Below, piece by piece: positions 11,560-24,356 of a stretch of 64,000 bases of DNA (the first letter of the stretch is position 1; every line of letters starts with the position of its first letter). The DNA is taken from the NCBI RefSeq assembly GCF_001411555.2, contig NC_049916.1, positions 26,368,558 through 26,432,557 of the forward strand. Direction: 5' to 3'. The notes below the pieces were generated by a model, which saw only the letters and a list, made by a program, of their open reading frames with translations, was not told the origin of the DNA and made no database searches. This stretch comes from Juglans regia (taxonomy: Eukaryota; Streptophyta; Magnoliopsida; Fagales; Juglandaceae). Made by a program: the position numbers and the translations under genes.

Positions 11560-11720
11560 AATACCCTCAAAGTATTCAACTGGTCCAAAGCCCATCCACA
11601 TGACCCAAAGGTCAGGTTTTACTATCACAAGTAGTTTCAACTTATGTTCTGACTCGAACTCCTAACCTTAAGCCATGGAATACCAACTTGTATCAACTGA
11701 GCTACCACCTTGATAGTTCT
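11560..11720 (-). mobile_element. tRNA-derived SINE fragment
   Basis: Read on the minus strand it starts AAGGTGGTAGCTCAGTTGAT (a box A-like tRNA start; TAGCTCAGTTGAT at 11705-11693). About 40 bp later comes GGAGTTCGAGTC (box B-like, 11660-11651). It then leaves tRNA similarity and enters a tail containing GACCTTTGGGTCATGTGGAT. Box A, box B and an unrelated body are the hallmark of a Pol III SINE. The hAT element at 10,926-11,551 abuts its 3' part, and similar-looking sequence may resume beyond 10,918. Confidence 0.55.
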
Positions 11721-11789
11721 TAACGAGTTGATTATGAAGAGTTAAGACCTACCCCTTTGTTGTTTTACATTTTATCATATATATAAAAC

Positions 11790-11960
11790 AAGAAGAGAAG
11801 AGCTACAATAATAAATATATTTCATAAATTAATGTACATTCTTGTGATAGATTAGATTTATTTTATAATAAAAATAATTTTAAAATTTAACATATTACAT
11901 AAAATCACGTCAATTTATAAATTTATTTTGACAAAATCAATTTGTGATTAAAGCCTTTAT
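11790..11960. mobile_element. Decayed MITE related to the one at 2654-2833
   Basis: It shares the internal order AATAAAAATAATTTTAAAAT, AACATATTACATAAAATC and CACGTCAATTTATAAAT with the better-preserved element at 2654-2833. Terminal repeats are hard to see. Confidence 0.4.
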
Positions 11961-12383
11961 GGCCTTAAACAAATACATTTTTATTACTGTAAGTTATTTT
12001 TATCAAAATTTATCTGTCAATATTGTACACCATTATTTATTTATTTATTTAAAAAAAAACACATTATTAATTTTAATTTATTTATCTCAATAGTCATAAT
12101 TAAATTGTAGTGTAAAATGTTAAAATTTTAATAACTTAAAAGAACAATATATTATTTTGGATGGTACCATTCGAAGGGAAGTGCAACCCAAGAGTTGTTC
12201 AGTTCTTCCTCCTCAGCCCAAACTTACCTGATCAAAAAAGATTCAAGCCCAAAAATTTGAAATACAGGAAATATATTTCTTCTTGGAAACACTGCGGCCT
12301 GAGAAAAACGAAATTCTGAAATTTCCATACGTCAGAGAGAATTTTAGGAAAAGGGAAGCATTTTAGAAAGAGAGTGTGCTAAG

Positions 12384-15300
12384 ATGCGCGGGGAGGTGGT
12401 GTTGTTGTTGTTAGTCCTATGTTTCCTCGCAAGCGACGTCGTACGGAAGGGCCAGGCGATTTGGCTGACAGTACCGACCGCCACTACCAAGTGCGTTTCC
12501 GAGGAAATCCAGAACAATGTCGTCGTTTTGGGCGACTACGTTGTCATCTCCGACGATCCCTCACATCCCATCCCCACCATCTCCGCCAAGGTCAGATTTC
12601 ACTCCTGCCTTCATTTTTCCTCGGTTCAATCATGATCGAGTACGGATCAATTAGGGTTACGGTTAGTACGTTTCGTGCATGTCATTCCTTCGTTTGGCTG
12701 CTAAGAAAAGTGAGGAAAACAATTTTAGAATCTCCAAAGTCTGATCTCTAATAGTTATTTTGATCCTAAGAAAGGAGATTTTTTAATTTTGTGTATGTAA
12801 ATTTAATGGAAACATATTGGAGTCGTGACTCTTATATTTTGTTTAATTTTCCGCTAATTTTTCATCATCAGCTAGACCCTAGTTGTAGTTTGTTTAATTA
12901 TCGTTTCAAACTTCTTTGCCACTAGTTGATAACTCATTGTGTAAGCGAGGAGAATACATCATAAGTTAATGTACATCAGCATGTAATTTAAGCATGTCGA
13001 ATTTTTCTTCATTGAGATGTTTCATTTCGTGAACGATCACATCTCCGGAGTGGTCACCGAAATTATCTTCTGCATCTCTTATTTAACTCTTTAGGACTTA
13101 TTCATCAAAGAATAGGACTTGCATATGATAAATTTTTTTTGATCGGTAACTTGCATATGATAAATTAGATCACTGTTATGCTATTACCTGCGATTTTTAG
13201 CATTCTATGATGGCTTTCCATAAACTGATGGCGCAAGATTCACAATCATGGAACCTCTCTCTCTCTTAATTGGGTAATCAGTTTCCATTGTCATATACTG
13301 TTTATAACACGACTTAGTATAGGTTGAATGGCATGACATCAAATGCAAAATTTATTTTGGTCAAAAGTTATTATGATTAGTTACATTTTCGATTAAGTTC
13401 ACAATCTAAGTTTGTTTTCGAGGATTGCCAGAGGACAATTAATGACTTGAAGTTATCTTTTTAAAAACCTCATTCTTATTGTTTTTTTCCCGGGGGGGGG
13501 GGGCGGGGGTCGTTGATTTTAATTTCTACTTTCGGTTGTAAACTCTAGTTAGGTACTTGTCATGTATACATTCTATGTACTTGGGCTATACCTTCTTTTC
13601 TTATGAATAAAACTTCTTGATTACCTATAAAAAAAACCCTTATATAGCTTATTGCGTCTAAAGGTAAAACTCATAAAGACATAACTTGTCCGAGAATCAT
13701 TTTCAAGCGTCTCTCGTGGTTGCTCTTATGCCAATGTCAGTATTTGTCCACCTCCCTTCTAAAACTAGAAGAACGTGAGATTTGGTTATTGTGGTCAGAA
13801 AACTTAAATGTAAGGATACATTCAAGAGTTGGGATTCTGTCAACTCTTTTCCAACTTACAACCCAAGGCATGTTGGAATTCAGTTAGTTCTATTGCCACT
13901 TGAGCCCGCATGCCTGGTGATCTGAGATTAGAATAGGTGATCTGAGATTGGAATGGCCCTGGGAGGATGTTAAACACCTATAAATTTAGTTTGCAAGTGG
14001 CAGAATAGGCAGAATTGCTCAATAAGACAACCTGCCCCCCTCTTTGGGGGACTTATGATACAAAAGGCTATCTGAGACAGATTATGTCTCTGGGAACTTT
14101 CTGATTGTTTATATTCTTGTTGATACTTTTCCTTGGCGAAAGATGAGTGAAATATTCTTTGGCAAAATTGGCATCACTAAAATAATCTGGGAATTAACCA
14201 GCATTATTACATGGAGTTTTGAGGAGGGATTTATTGAGCAAACTTCTGTTGTATCTGAGCTATAAATTTCTCTCGTATAGGATTCTCTTTTTTAATCTAG
14301 ACAAAAAAGGCATTGCAACTAATTATTGTTCTTATTTACGTCAATTGGTTGCAACTTAAATATATTTAATGGCACCTTAGGTGACATCTCCATATGGAAA
14401 TAATCTTCATCATAAGGAGAATGCGACACATGGACAGTTTGCTTTCACAACTCATGAGGCTGGCAACTATCTGGTGTGTTTTTGGGTAGATGGTTCTAAA
14501 CCAGGAGGTGGAGATGTTAGCGTAAACCTTGACTGGAGAACTGGAATTGCGGCAAAAGATTGGGAATCAGTTGCAAAAAAGGAGAAGATTGAGGTGAGCA
14601 CTTTCTTAGTAGTTTCTTTCAGGTTCTCATTTTACTTAACCAAAAAAAAAAAAAAAAAGCTTCTTTAAGGTTCTCTTTGCTGACCTCAAATAATGAATTA
14701 AGTGCCATTTTTTTCTAAAGGTTATTGTAACTCTGTGTCTGAAACCGTAGTCATAATTGAAAGTGCCTTAAAAGCTGCAGAAGATAGTTGATTACTTGTG
14801 AGTTTGAATGCAACCTTTTTTGTACATAGTTTTAATGGTTGTTGCTGAGGGCTGAAGCTAATGGAAATAAATTGGAGGTTGATGTATAAGCTTATAAAAT
14901 CTCTACTTTCAACTTGTACTCAAAACTCTCAACAAGTTAGAAAAAGAATGAGAGAATATATTATAATATTAATCTTTTCTTTTCAAACCACAATAATGTT
15001 TTGAAGAGTAAAAGTAACTTTATTGAAGAGGATGAAATAGGGCACAAGTACATAGAGAGTGAACAAAAGAAAACACCTAATTACAGACTCAATGCTTTAA
15101 CATTACTTTTTATGTTTTGGGAACTTCTGACATGTGCTAAAGGTTGTCCTATATGAGATTGGAATATGTAACTTCTTATCTGATATACGGACAAGATGGG
15201 AATGTAGCAATAACAATTACAATGAGTGAAGGGGAAAAAAAATTTTTGGCCTATGGAGGGGGGGGGGGGGGATATTTGCATAGGTTTGAGGTTCAACTCT

Positions 15301-15814
15301 TTTCCGATCAAGAAAGAAAAAATAAAGAAATAGTGAAAAGGAGAGAGGTTGTAGCATTTAGTATGAAAATAAGGATATAAACTTGGAAGAGGATATCAGA
15401 ATCCAAAAAGTTTCTCGTACTTTCCTGCTTAGAATGTTCTTTTTCACTTGTCTTGATTCCTGATTTTTATCTCCCTGCATTGCCCATTTGTAGGGTGTTG
15501 AGCTTGAGCTGAGGAAACTCGAAGGAGCAGTGGAGGCAATTCATGAAAATTTACTCTATCTCAAGGGCAGGTAATTTTTACATTCATTGTTGGGATGCCT
15601 TGAAATTTTAAGCGTGTCAAAAGTTATTCTAATGTGCATATCTCTTCTTTTCCGGGATCTACTTCATAGAGAGGCGGAGATGAGGACTGTGAGTGAAAAA
15701 ACAAATGCCAGGGTGGCGTGGTTTAGTACCATGTCGTTGGGTGTCTGCATTGCAGTTTCGGCTCTGCAGTTATGGCACTTGAAGCGGTTCTTTCATAAGA
15801 AGAAGCTCATCTAG
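12384..15814 (+). CDS. p24 delta-subfamily transmembrane emp24/GOLD-domain cargo receptor
   Basis: Four exons join in frame: 12384..12590, 14381..14593, 15494..15570 and 15670..15814, giving 213 residues. All introns are GT-AG. A signal peptide (residues 1 to about 25, [20 protein letters not shown]) is followed by a GOLD domain. The GOLD domain contains the paired cysteines (TKCVSEE and [10 protein letters not shown]) and an NLDWRTGI segment. Next come a coiled coil ([19 protein letters not shown]), one membrane span (about 183-203) and a short cytosolic tail, [10 protein letters not shown]. The tail carries the aromatic COPII-type signal and a C-terminal KKxx COPI retrieval signal. These proteins cycle between ER and Golgi in coated vesicles and help load cargo such as GPI-anchored proteins and K/HDEL receptors. 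Length and layout fit plant p24 delta proteins. Intron 1 (1.8 kb) carries a short retroelement. Confidence 0.92.
13515..13638 (+). mobile_element. Short poly(A)-tailed retroelement copy in p24 intron 1
   Basis: It matches the 1021-1136 element: TCTAGTTAGGTACTTGTCAT, then TATGTACTTGGGCTATACC, then CTTCTTGATTACCTATAAAA. It is preceded by a G-run with one C (13491-13509). The insertion is in sense orientation within the intron. Confidence 0.6.
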
Positions 15815-16049
15815 ATTTTGCTAATTTAATTCTGTTTCTGGATGAAAGGAGAGATTCAATAACTTTCCCCCCCTTGTTTTTATCAACATTTTCACTTATA
15901 TATTGCAGTAGGAAAATTTTGATATCATCACTACTTACTAGTCTCCAGCCGTCCAGTTTTTGATATGCATTAGTGTTCTATCCTTCATCCCCTAATTTGT
16001 TAACAAAGCCCTCAAACTCCATGAAGAGCTCGCAGCTAATATTTACTCA
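15815..16049. other. p24 3' flank
   Basis: Presumed 3'UTR and downstream sequence of the p24 gene. No further coding sequence is seen. Confidence 0.4.
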
Positions 16050-16245
16050 ATTTAGACCCGGTTTTGATATACAAAAATATCTCATCTCATCATTACAATT
16101 TTTTCAAATTTCTATACAAAATATAATAAATAATTTAATTTTTTTAAATCTCAAAATAAAAATTATATTTTAATAATATTTTATTTAATTTTTAATAAAA
16201 TATTTCATTTTATATGAACTACATAACCAAACAAGATTTTAGTAG
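16050..16245. mobile_element. Tourist-like MITE copy B
   Basis: The ends (about GACCCGGTTTTGATATAC and CATAACCAAACAAGATT) are decayed. The interior has ATCTCATCATTACAATTTTT and AAAATATAATAAATAATTTA. Confidence 0.55.
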
Positions 16246-16345
16246 CAATTGCCAAATTGGAACACTGTGCAATGGCATTAGCAGTGTTCACTTAAATCTT
16301 AGAACTCATGAGGGGAGCTTTATGGTTCGTTTTATGAAGAATAAG

Positions 16346-16534
16346 GGTGAGTTTGGTTACCAAACTAATCTCAATTCATCATTACAACTTTTTCAAATCT
16401 CAATACAAAATATAATAAACAATTCAACTTTTTCAAATCTCAAAATAATAATAATATTAAAAAATAATATTCTAACAATATTTTATCATCTCAACTCAAC
16501 TCAACTCAATTTACTTCAACATCCAAACACAACC
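16346..16534. mobile_element. Tourist-like MITE copy C
   Basis: Starts GGTGAGTTTGGTTACC and ends ACATCCAAACACAACC; the complement of the right end is GGTTGTGTTTGG. TAA stands just outside each end, allowing one extra G at the left, which fits a 3-bp PIF/Harbinger duplication. The interior matches the other copies. Confidence 0.7.
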
Positions 16535-17022
16535 TAAATCTTTATATAAGCCGGCTGCAGCACACCTAACGTGTGGACCGGCTGATGTGCCACGTATGAT
16601 GTGGTACAATGAGCTGCTCAAATGTGTAGAGGAAAAAAAAAGCCAGCTCAAGTGTGCTAAGACCGATGTGCTACAGTAAACTGCTATGTAGCTTTACTCT
16701 TTTATGAACTGCCAGCATGAACATGCCCATGAAAATGAATTTGGGGAAAGAAAGCTTATTAATATAAAGAATCCAGCGTTTGGTGAATGCATTGCCCAGA
16801 ATTAAGTCAAAAGCTGGTTTGCTCTTCTTATTCAGAAGATGAGAAACAACAAAGCCATAACCCCAAAACAGGAAGTTAAGAAAACAACCGACGCTATGAA
16901 TTAAATCGTTAAAGAATGATCAAAGTTCTAATTAGATCAGAAGTCAAGAAGTAATCAGAGAGCAATTTCTTGTCATCTGAGTTAAAATGCATAAATTAGA
17001 GAGGAATTGACCCCAACAAACT

Positions 17023-18490
17023 TTATTCTATTCGAACTATCTTGCGGTTCATGTATGTAAACCTGCAGATCTCATCAAAGAAATCATCTGCACTGCTATG
17101 ACTGCTCTTCATCTGCAGAATTTTTAGTACCAGAGTCTTCAAATTCTTCCCATACTTCAACAAGGATTCAAGAGTGCTCATTTTCTGCTCAGCATTTAGT
17201 GGCGATCGCACCGTGATCACCACCTCCTCCAGACATGGAATTACAAATCCTGATTCCACCTGTAAAATGTAAATACCAATTAAATTATGAAAGTCTTGAA
17301 ACCTCAACCTGACCATAAAAATAACAGCTATTTTGGTATTATCAACTCACATATTTCAGGCTGTTCTTCTGGCAAAGAGCAGCAAACATGGCCCCGTGGA
17401 CATCGAACTTCTGCAGTTTGGGGTGACCGTTAAAAAATTCAACAAAGTCAATCTCTGGAAAGGGTTGAAGGGCCTCAAAATCCCCAGTGAATTCGACCTT
17501 CATGTAGAGATGCTTCACCTCGCTTGCCCATTTAAGCATATTGCCTATGGCATCCCAACACCACTGGACTCCCCTGATGGACAAGAACTCAAGAGCCTCA
17601 AGTTTTCCGAAGTCTACCATGTAGACTCTCCCTATAGGTATTTACCAGAACAAAAAAGTCAGCAGCAGTCATCACCCTTTAATTCTGGGCTAAAATTGAA
17701 ATGAAAAAACTGAGTAGTCCGTATTAGAGACGTCTGCAAAATAGTTACCCGCATTATTTGCAATTGAAAGATTCTTCAAGTGGTTTGTCTCACGAACCCT
17801 GATCCAACTACAACCTTGAACCTCAAGAACTTCAATTTTGGGGGATGTGAGAGAAAGCGAGCAGTTACCCACGCCATAAAAATCCAGCTTACACTGCCGC
17901 AAATGTGGCAAGTCAATCGAAACCGACCTAACCCCTTCACAACCAAGCAGCAACAAGTTGGTCAGATTGGGACATGCATGAATTGCATCAGTTAATGCAG
18001 GATCCTCCATTCTTGCCCCAACAATTTCAAGGTTCCAAAGGTTTTGGAAGACATCCCACTTGGGAGAATGGGTCATTAACACTCCCCAAAGTTTTAGTGA
18101 TTCCAAATTCTTTGCAGCATCAATGCAACTCAATTTTGAGGGGCTCTCATAACAGGTAGGATGTTCAATAAGGTTATCCATTCGAAGCTCAAGATGCCGG
18201 AGGGATGGACCTATGAGTGAAAGCCACGAAGCAAGGCCAGCACCTGAAAATGGGCAATACACGACAAGCTCCTCTAGTTGAACAATTGATGATATCATCT
18301 TCCACACAATGTTGTCAGGCTTGTCCGTGCCAGCATGATTGTCAAAAGAGTTCCGCGGGAAGTAAAGGCTACGAATGTAAGGCATTGAGTCTTTCCACCG
18401 CTTAGATACAGAGTTGCAAGCTACCACATCCCTGGCATTGTTGATGTGCAATAAGATTTGTTGAACAATGGCATCCGGGAGAGAATCCAT
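17023..18490 (-). CDS. F-box/LRR-repeat protein
   Basis: Three exons join in frame on the minus strand: 18490..17749, 17631..17351 and 17259..17023. The product is 419 residues, and all introns are GT-AG. Residues 1-45 (MDSLPDAIVQQILLHINNAR then VVACNSVSKRWKDS) are a typical F-box, which binds SKP1 in an SCF ubiquitin ligase. The rest is a series of irregular leucine-rich repeats (for example LRHLELRMDNL, NLESLKLWGV, NLTNLLLLGCEG, SPKIEVLEVQGCSW, PKLQKFDVHG). It ends in an FBD-like segment (CLEEVVITVRSPL then GKNLKTLVLKIL), so it probably recruits an unknown substrate. I cannot assign a named orthologue. A splice acceptor (TTCTCAG) lies four bases before the ATG, so the 5'UTR is interrupted by an intron. 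Its likely donor (CAG|GTTATT) is near 19,269, placing the promoter near 19.3 kb beside a GA repeat. Confidence 0.88.
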
Positions 18491-19569
18491 TCACTGAGAA
18501 TTCAAATCAAACAGGTTAGTGTCGATTACCAAAATCATTGAATAGAACGAGCAAATATAGACATGGCCACAAAGACGATGATTGAAATCAAACCCAAACT
18601 ATAATTGGATTTGAGGGCAGTTTCTAATTGGGTTGTTTGTTCTGGGAATCCTGAGATACAACGAAAGGAAAACTAAAATGTAATTTCTAGACTTGTCAAT
18701 GTTGGGGACCAATGTAACTAAAATTTCACTTGACCGAGCCTTATATGCGCTACTTAAGATAGAAATTCAATCCTACCAAGGCCAGATTTTTTTAGACAAT
18801 TTAAGGCTCCAAGCCACATTTTCATTTCATTTTTTCTTCAAGTTTCTAGGCGACGAAACAGATTTTCTTTGACAAAATGTAACAAACATGTTTCAAACTA
18901 ATAGAATAAATCAAATGCTATACATATCTTATAAATATAATGAAAAAGGAAAACCAGAAAATTAGCCGAACTAAATTTGAGAAACCAAAATGAGAAAGAT
19001 GAGCATTTTAGCAAAAACCCATAGGAGAAATTAGTTTTGCTCGAATACTTAAGATCCTTTCAGCCTGAACCCAGATGGAATACACAGTATGTAACCAAAT
19101 TGAAATGTTACAAAGAAAGATGCACTAGATTTAAGAAGATGACACACACACACACACAAGCAAAAACGAAAAGCAAAACTCCGGTGCCAAAAGGTCAGGA
19201 AGAATATCGAAAAGAGGGACAAAATGGCTTACAGTTGCAAAATTGAATGTGGGCTTGGAGGAATAACCTGGCTTTGAAAGAACAGAGGCTGGAGAGAGAG
19301 AGAGAGATAAAGAGTATTTAAAGATCTGAGCTTGAAGGAGCGCGCTTATGGAGGGTTTGGGGGTTTATTTCAAAATTTAAAAGAAGTGGGAAGAAGGCTC
19401 AGAGTGGCTGACTCCGTCTCCTTATATGGCTGGCCGCAACCCTCCCATGCAAAAGGGGCGAACTGGCCAGTGGCCCGCTTCATTTTTCAAAACTTTTTGA
19501 ACTTTCTGACCGTTCAAACAGATCCCCCCTCCCTCACGCCCTAAAATATTTATATCGGTAAAAAGAAAA

Positions 19570-21920
19570 TTATTAGATGTATTCCCTAGCGTTAGCAATG
19601 GCTTAACTATTGTCAAGTTTAAAATTTAACTAGAATTTTAAGTTTTGGTTATAGGGTTAAATTTTGGCTAGGTGAATCCACAAACTAGCCATATTAAAGT
19701 TAAAATAGTAATATAATATTATATATTTTAATAATATTTTATAATTTTTTTTTATATTTTACAAATACATTTCATATATTAATTAATAAATATAATGCAT
19801 ATAAATCAAAACCAAAAAGAAAAAAAAAAGGTATAATAATCATCTCTTTACTCATTTTTTCCTACATATTACAACTTTATAATTTGAATAGTGAATGCAG
19901 TACTACTTCATGCACAACAACTTTCATTTGAGCTAATGAAACCATATAAATAACAAGAAAAAATCAAGGTTTCGAGCACTAGATCATATATAAAATGCAC
20001 ATCATCCAACTTCTTATTCTTTAGTTCGAATTCTACACATCTTTGGTATAGGAACAAAACAACCACCCTTGCCACTGGAAACAGACTCTACAGACATAAC
20101 CACCCTTGCCACAGTCTCCATTACAATATGCATTCTTCTCCACCTTAGTCACTGCATAGTTCATTCAATATGACAGTTTAGAAATAGGACATTAAAATAT
20201 TAGTGAGTTTAAACAAATAACACTATTCCACAAGCTTGCTGTAAAAACAAGCCAAGCTCCTGCATCTGAAAACTTAAAAATTTACCTTTTGTGGCAATTA
20301 CAAACAAGGCAAAGTAATAAAAGAATTCGCACCGTTGTTGCATGTAGAATCACAAATATAGATTTGATGACAAACTTGCAAATAAAAGACATAATATGGA
20401 CAAGACAAACACTTATTTAACTGGTTTGCTATTTAAAGCAAACTAACGTGATTAAAATGGCTTATGACATCTTTGGCATGGAAGGAAATGAAGTTCTTGA
20501 TTTCTTTAAGCTAGTTGACATAATGGAAAGACTACATGAAAAGTGTATTTAGTTCAATTGGTCCACTTTTCAAGATTTAGAAGATAAACAAAACAGATTT
20601 GAGTTACTTTCATTTGGAAGCTTAAAAAGCACTTGTCCGACTTAAGTTTCTCATTCTCAATTTCTTGTCCAAACAAACAAAGGCAGAATGAATTCTATAA
20701 ATGCAAGCCCTTGCAAATATGTAGATGGGAAAAAACTATATATCAATGTGACTTCAATTGTAGCAAGATAATTAAAAGGTTCCAAACCATCAGGAGTCAA
20801 AACAATTGAATCTATTTAGCCATTCTGATCCAAAACAGGTCAAATGATCAATTGAGACTAAATTCTCTTGATAAGTTGACCTTATTCTGCAACTGCTCTT
20901 GAAGGATACGGTTGTCTACTGATTTAATCTGCAGGACCAAATACAAATCATCTTAATTAGATGTTACAGATGAAATATTATGCTTCATGATATTCCATTC
21001 ATACAATTCAATTTAATTTTTGTCTAATCTTTTCACTGTCCAACCTTTTCGAGAGCCCCATAATTTAATTTCTTTTCGAGAGCACCGCAAGAAGAACAAA
21101 ATCCTTCAAATCCAAAAGAAAATAACTAATCCATCATTCAGCATTGTGAATTAAACATAGATAATGCATCATTTCCAGATAATGACGCTCATATTTTCAT
21201 ACATCACATAATTAAAGGGACCTATCTAAACCAAAACATAAAAACAAATTTATCACAAAGAAAATCATAGACAAAACAAAGCAAACAAAAGAATAAATTG
21301 GTGGTGGTGAAGTTCAGTTTCAGTGAATAAAATTTACATAAGGGTAGGAAAAAAATGAGCTTTAATGTGCGTATCTAAGAAGGAAAAATGGAAGAACAGC
21401 TATGTACCGAGAGAGGAAGGACGGATTTGCCACCACGACGACTCCGTTTAATTGCTTATTGAAGAGAAAATGAGAGATTTTTTAGAGTACAGAAGACTCG
21501 GAGCAAAAAATGAGAGAAGAGGGATAGGAGAGACTCAGAGAAAATGCACAAAGAAGAGGGAGAGAAAAGCTAGGAAGAGTTATCGTTTGGCCTAGCCTGG
21601 AAGAAGACAAAAGAATCCAACCAGTTCATGCAAGAGAAGAGGGCCGAACGAGGGAGAGAAGAGGATTGTGAGAGGTTGCAGATCTGAAGAGAGAGAAAAA
21701 GAACGAGGAAAATAGAGAGGGGGACGTTGATGAAAAGAATAAAATAATGAGATTGAGTGTGAACAGTAACTCGCCAACAATGGAGAGTTCCTCTAATTTA
21801 CTATAACTCATATGTTGAGCATTGGCTAGTCCAATGTAGATGTTTTTTCTCACATCTAGCCAAATTATGGATTTGCATTGGCATTTAGCTAGTCCAATGC
21901 CAATGCTCTTAATAGATGAC
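19570..21920. other. Probable decayed DNA transposon, no intact coding
   Basis: The left part near 19,580 (CTAGCGTTAGCAATGGCTTA) weakly resembles the complement of the right end near 21,910 (GAGCATTGGCATTGGACTAG), about two matches in three over ~28 bp. The right end also repeats TTGGCTAGTCCAATG internally. The segment at 21,420-21,760 is purine-rich and leader-like, as in captured gene promoters. No transposase is seen. The boundaries and the class (Mutator-like or other) are uncertain. Confidence 0.3.
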
Positions 21921-21929
21921 ATAGATTAA

Positions 21930-22129
21930 GGTCTTGTTTGGATAGTGAGATAAGATGAGATGATTTTATATGAAAGTTGAATAAAATATTATTATAATAT
22001 TATTTTTTAATATTATTATTGTTTTTAGATTTGAAAAAGTTGAATTGTTTATTATATTTTGTGTGAGAATATAATAAAGTTGTAATAATGAGATGAGATG
22101 AAACCGTTTCTGTATCCAAATGGAGTCTA
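21930..22129. mobile_element. Tourist-like MITE copy D (reverse orientation)
   Basis: Begins GTCTTGTTTGGATAGTGAG after TTAAG and ends GTATCCAAATGGAGTC followed by TAG. The interior has GATTTGAAAAAGTTGAATTG and GTTTATTATATTTTGTGTG. Confidence 0.65.
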
Positions 22130-22716
22130 GGTATATCTTATATTTTTTTAGGACCAATCCAGTTATTTTTTATCTTCAACTTATATGCTCCAATCTAGAA
22201 AAAATAACTTAATATTTAATTTTTGAAAGATGATTTGTATACGCTCCAATTCTTAAAAAAAAAAAAAAATGAGACTCATTATAAAAATGAAATTATATTT
22301 ACTCGTATTTATCTTGATACTAGTTCTCCTTGTAGATTCTATTCTTGGGTAGTCTCAATGCAATAAAGTTATAAATTTGATTATTCTTGCTGTTTGTGAA
22401 GTTAAATAATAAAATCATAATCTTTCTTCAAAAATAGAATTTAAAATCAAGTATTTAGGATGGTAGACAATGAATAGGACTTTTTTTTTTTAATCATGAA
22501 TAGGAATTTCTAGGTGATTTGTTGGATGTAGTAACGATCATTGGTATCTTGCATCTTTGAAGGAAAATGATAAAAGATACAACAATATTTTATAATTATT
22601 CTACACACTTATTTAAGTAGAGGTCATTTTAGTAAAACGTAGATGTAAATGTATCATTCTTTTAATATGAAAATCATTTGTAAAAATAATTGTGTTCTAT
22701 CACTACTTGTCTTTTT

Positions 22717-22899
22717 AGGCCTCGTTTGGATATAAAAAGTATTTCATCTAATCTCATTATTATAATTTTATCAAATTCTCACACAAAATATAATAAACAA
22801 TTCAATTTTTTCAAATCTCAAAACAATAATAAGATTAAAAAATAATATTCTAACAATATTTTATTCAACTTTCATCTCAACTCATTATCCAAATGATAC
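22717..22899. mobile_element. Tourist-like MITE copy E
   Basis: Starts GGCCTCGTTTGGATAT after TTA and ends TTATCCAAATGATAC before TTA, consistent with a TTA target duplication. The interior has CACACAAAATATAATAAAC. Confidence 0.65.
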
Positions 22900-22902
22900 T
22901 TA

Positions 22903-23615
22903 AATAGCACATTTGTTATTTTGAAAGAAGAACCATATTTTTGTTGTGGTCCTTTATCTATCCCACAAGTCCGGATCCTTACTCATCTTACATCCCTCAT
23001 TAAATTGTTATGATTGCATCTCTACGTAATTTAAGAGGTTACTAGAATCTTCTAAAATAATTATACACTGTAAAATCAAAAATTTAAAATAATTGTTCTA
23101 GGAAATTGTAGAAAGAGAATAAAAGTTTTTATTTTTGTATATTCACTTTTTACACATATCACCAAAACTAATATAAGTAAAACTCTCATTTAATAAGTCT
23201 TCCGATTAGATGATTAATTAACTTCTCTTATGAGTTAATTAACTACCGGTGGTTGAGAGTTAATTAACTGACTTTCCCACCTATGTGAATACTACATGAA
23301 TCATGGAGTATTAATTTACTAACATATCCGTATGTTTATTTTATATTTCTTTCCAAAATTCTTGCAACATTCTCTAACTAAAGAGAATGACTGAGGCCTA
23401 GCTCAGCATTCACAAACTCATTATGAGGTAGTATTAGCTTGAGATAAATAGGTAAGACAAGTTAGAATATTAGCTCAAATAAACAAATAGCATGGAAGTT
23501 AGTTAGAAGCCTTCAAATCCATGATTGTTTTATTCCCAATAAGGCCATATTGAAACTTTCAAGGTCTTGAAAATAAGTCTATTTTTTGACTTGGCGCGAC
23601 CCATTTGCCAATTAA
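22903..23615. other. Intergenic, no gene seen
   Basis: No coding sequence seen. A short direct repeat of GAGTTAATTAACT lies near 23,230-23,270. Confidence 0.4.
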
Positions 23616-23809
23616 AGGTCCTATTTGGATACATAAATAGTTTTATCTCATCTCATTATTATAATTTTTTTAAATTTTCACACAAAATATAATAAACAAT
23701 TCAAATTTTCTAAATATCAAAACAATAATAATATTTTAATAATATTTTATTCAATTTTTAATTTTTATTTAAAATCATCTCATCTCATCTCATTATCCAA
23801 ACGAGACCT
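23616..23809. mobile_element. Tourist-like MITE copy F
   Basis: Starts AGGTCCTATTTGGATAC and ends ATCCAAACGAGACC before TAA. The interior has ATCTCATCTCATTATTATAA and CACACAAAATATAATAAAC. Confidence 0.65.
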
Positions 23810-24049
23810 AAGTCAAAATTGTATCAACAGTGAATGAAATTTTTGTAGCCGTGACAAGTCTTTGTCAATGAAATTCCAACTTATTACAAGCGAGGACACA
23901 CTGAACAAAAGAAAAATAAATAAAAAAGGGAGGTTTGTCCCATAAGATGTCACCCACGTTCTTTTTTTTTATTTCAACTATTTATGTTTTCGTTTCATCA
24001 ACTATTCACGTGTTATATTTTTTTCCTTTACAATCAAATTGTACATAGT

Positions 24050-24356
24050 TGTTGGAAGTTCCTCTATCCAACATTGTTCTTCATCAAATTTTAAGCCTAA
24101 CTTTGACAACAAGTGAGCCACTTCATTTCCTTATCTTCTTCTAAAATCAACGGTCCACTTCTTCCTCTGTTGCAGTATATTCTTGATATCTTCAATGAGA
24201 TGTCTATCCCGTACTTCATTTCTCATATTAGCCCTCACAGCATCAATGACCTATTTGCATCTCCTTCAAAATCAACCTCATAGAAGCCCAACTCGTTACA
24301 TAAGTACATAGCCTTCCATAAGGCATTACATTCAGCCATAAAATGGGATCTGATAT
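24050..24356 (-). pseudogene. LINE RNase H domain, C-terminal part
   Basis: The minus-strand translation includes MAECNALWKAMYLCNELGFY, then DRHLIEDIKNILQQRKKWTV and GNEVAHLLSKLGL. This is the end of the RVT_3/RNase H fold, carrying the A-E-x-x-A-L and NxxAHxLA-like elements. An in-frame stop breaks it near 24,140. Its N-terminal half is displaced to 27,006-27,190 by the hAT insertion. Confidence 0.75.

Noticed and set aside
11651..11705. Possible tRNA gene (box A and box B on the minus strand)
   Set aside because: No acceptor stem or anticodon arm can be formed; better explained as a SINE.
13491..13509. G-quadruplex-like run
   Set aside because: A long G run interrupted by one C near a retroelement; treated as low complexity, possibly also assembly-sensitive.
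17333..17704. Plus-strand frame of 123 codons
   Set aside because: Antisense shadow of F-box gene exon 2.
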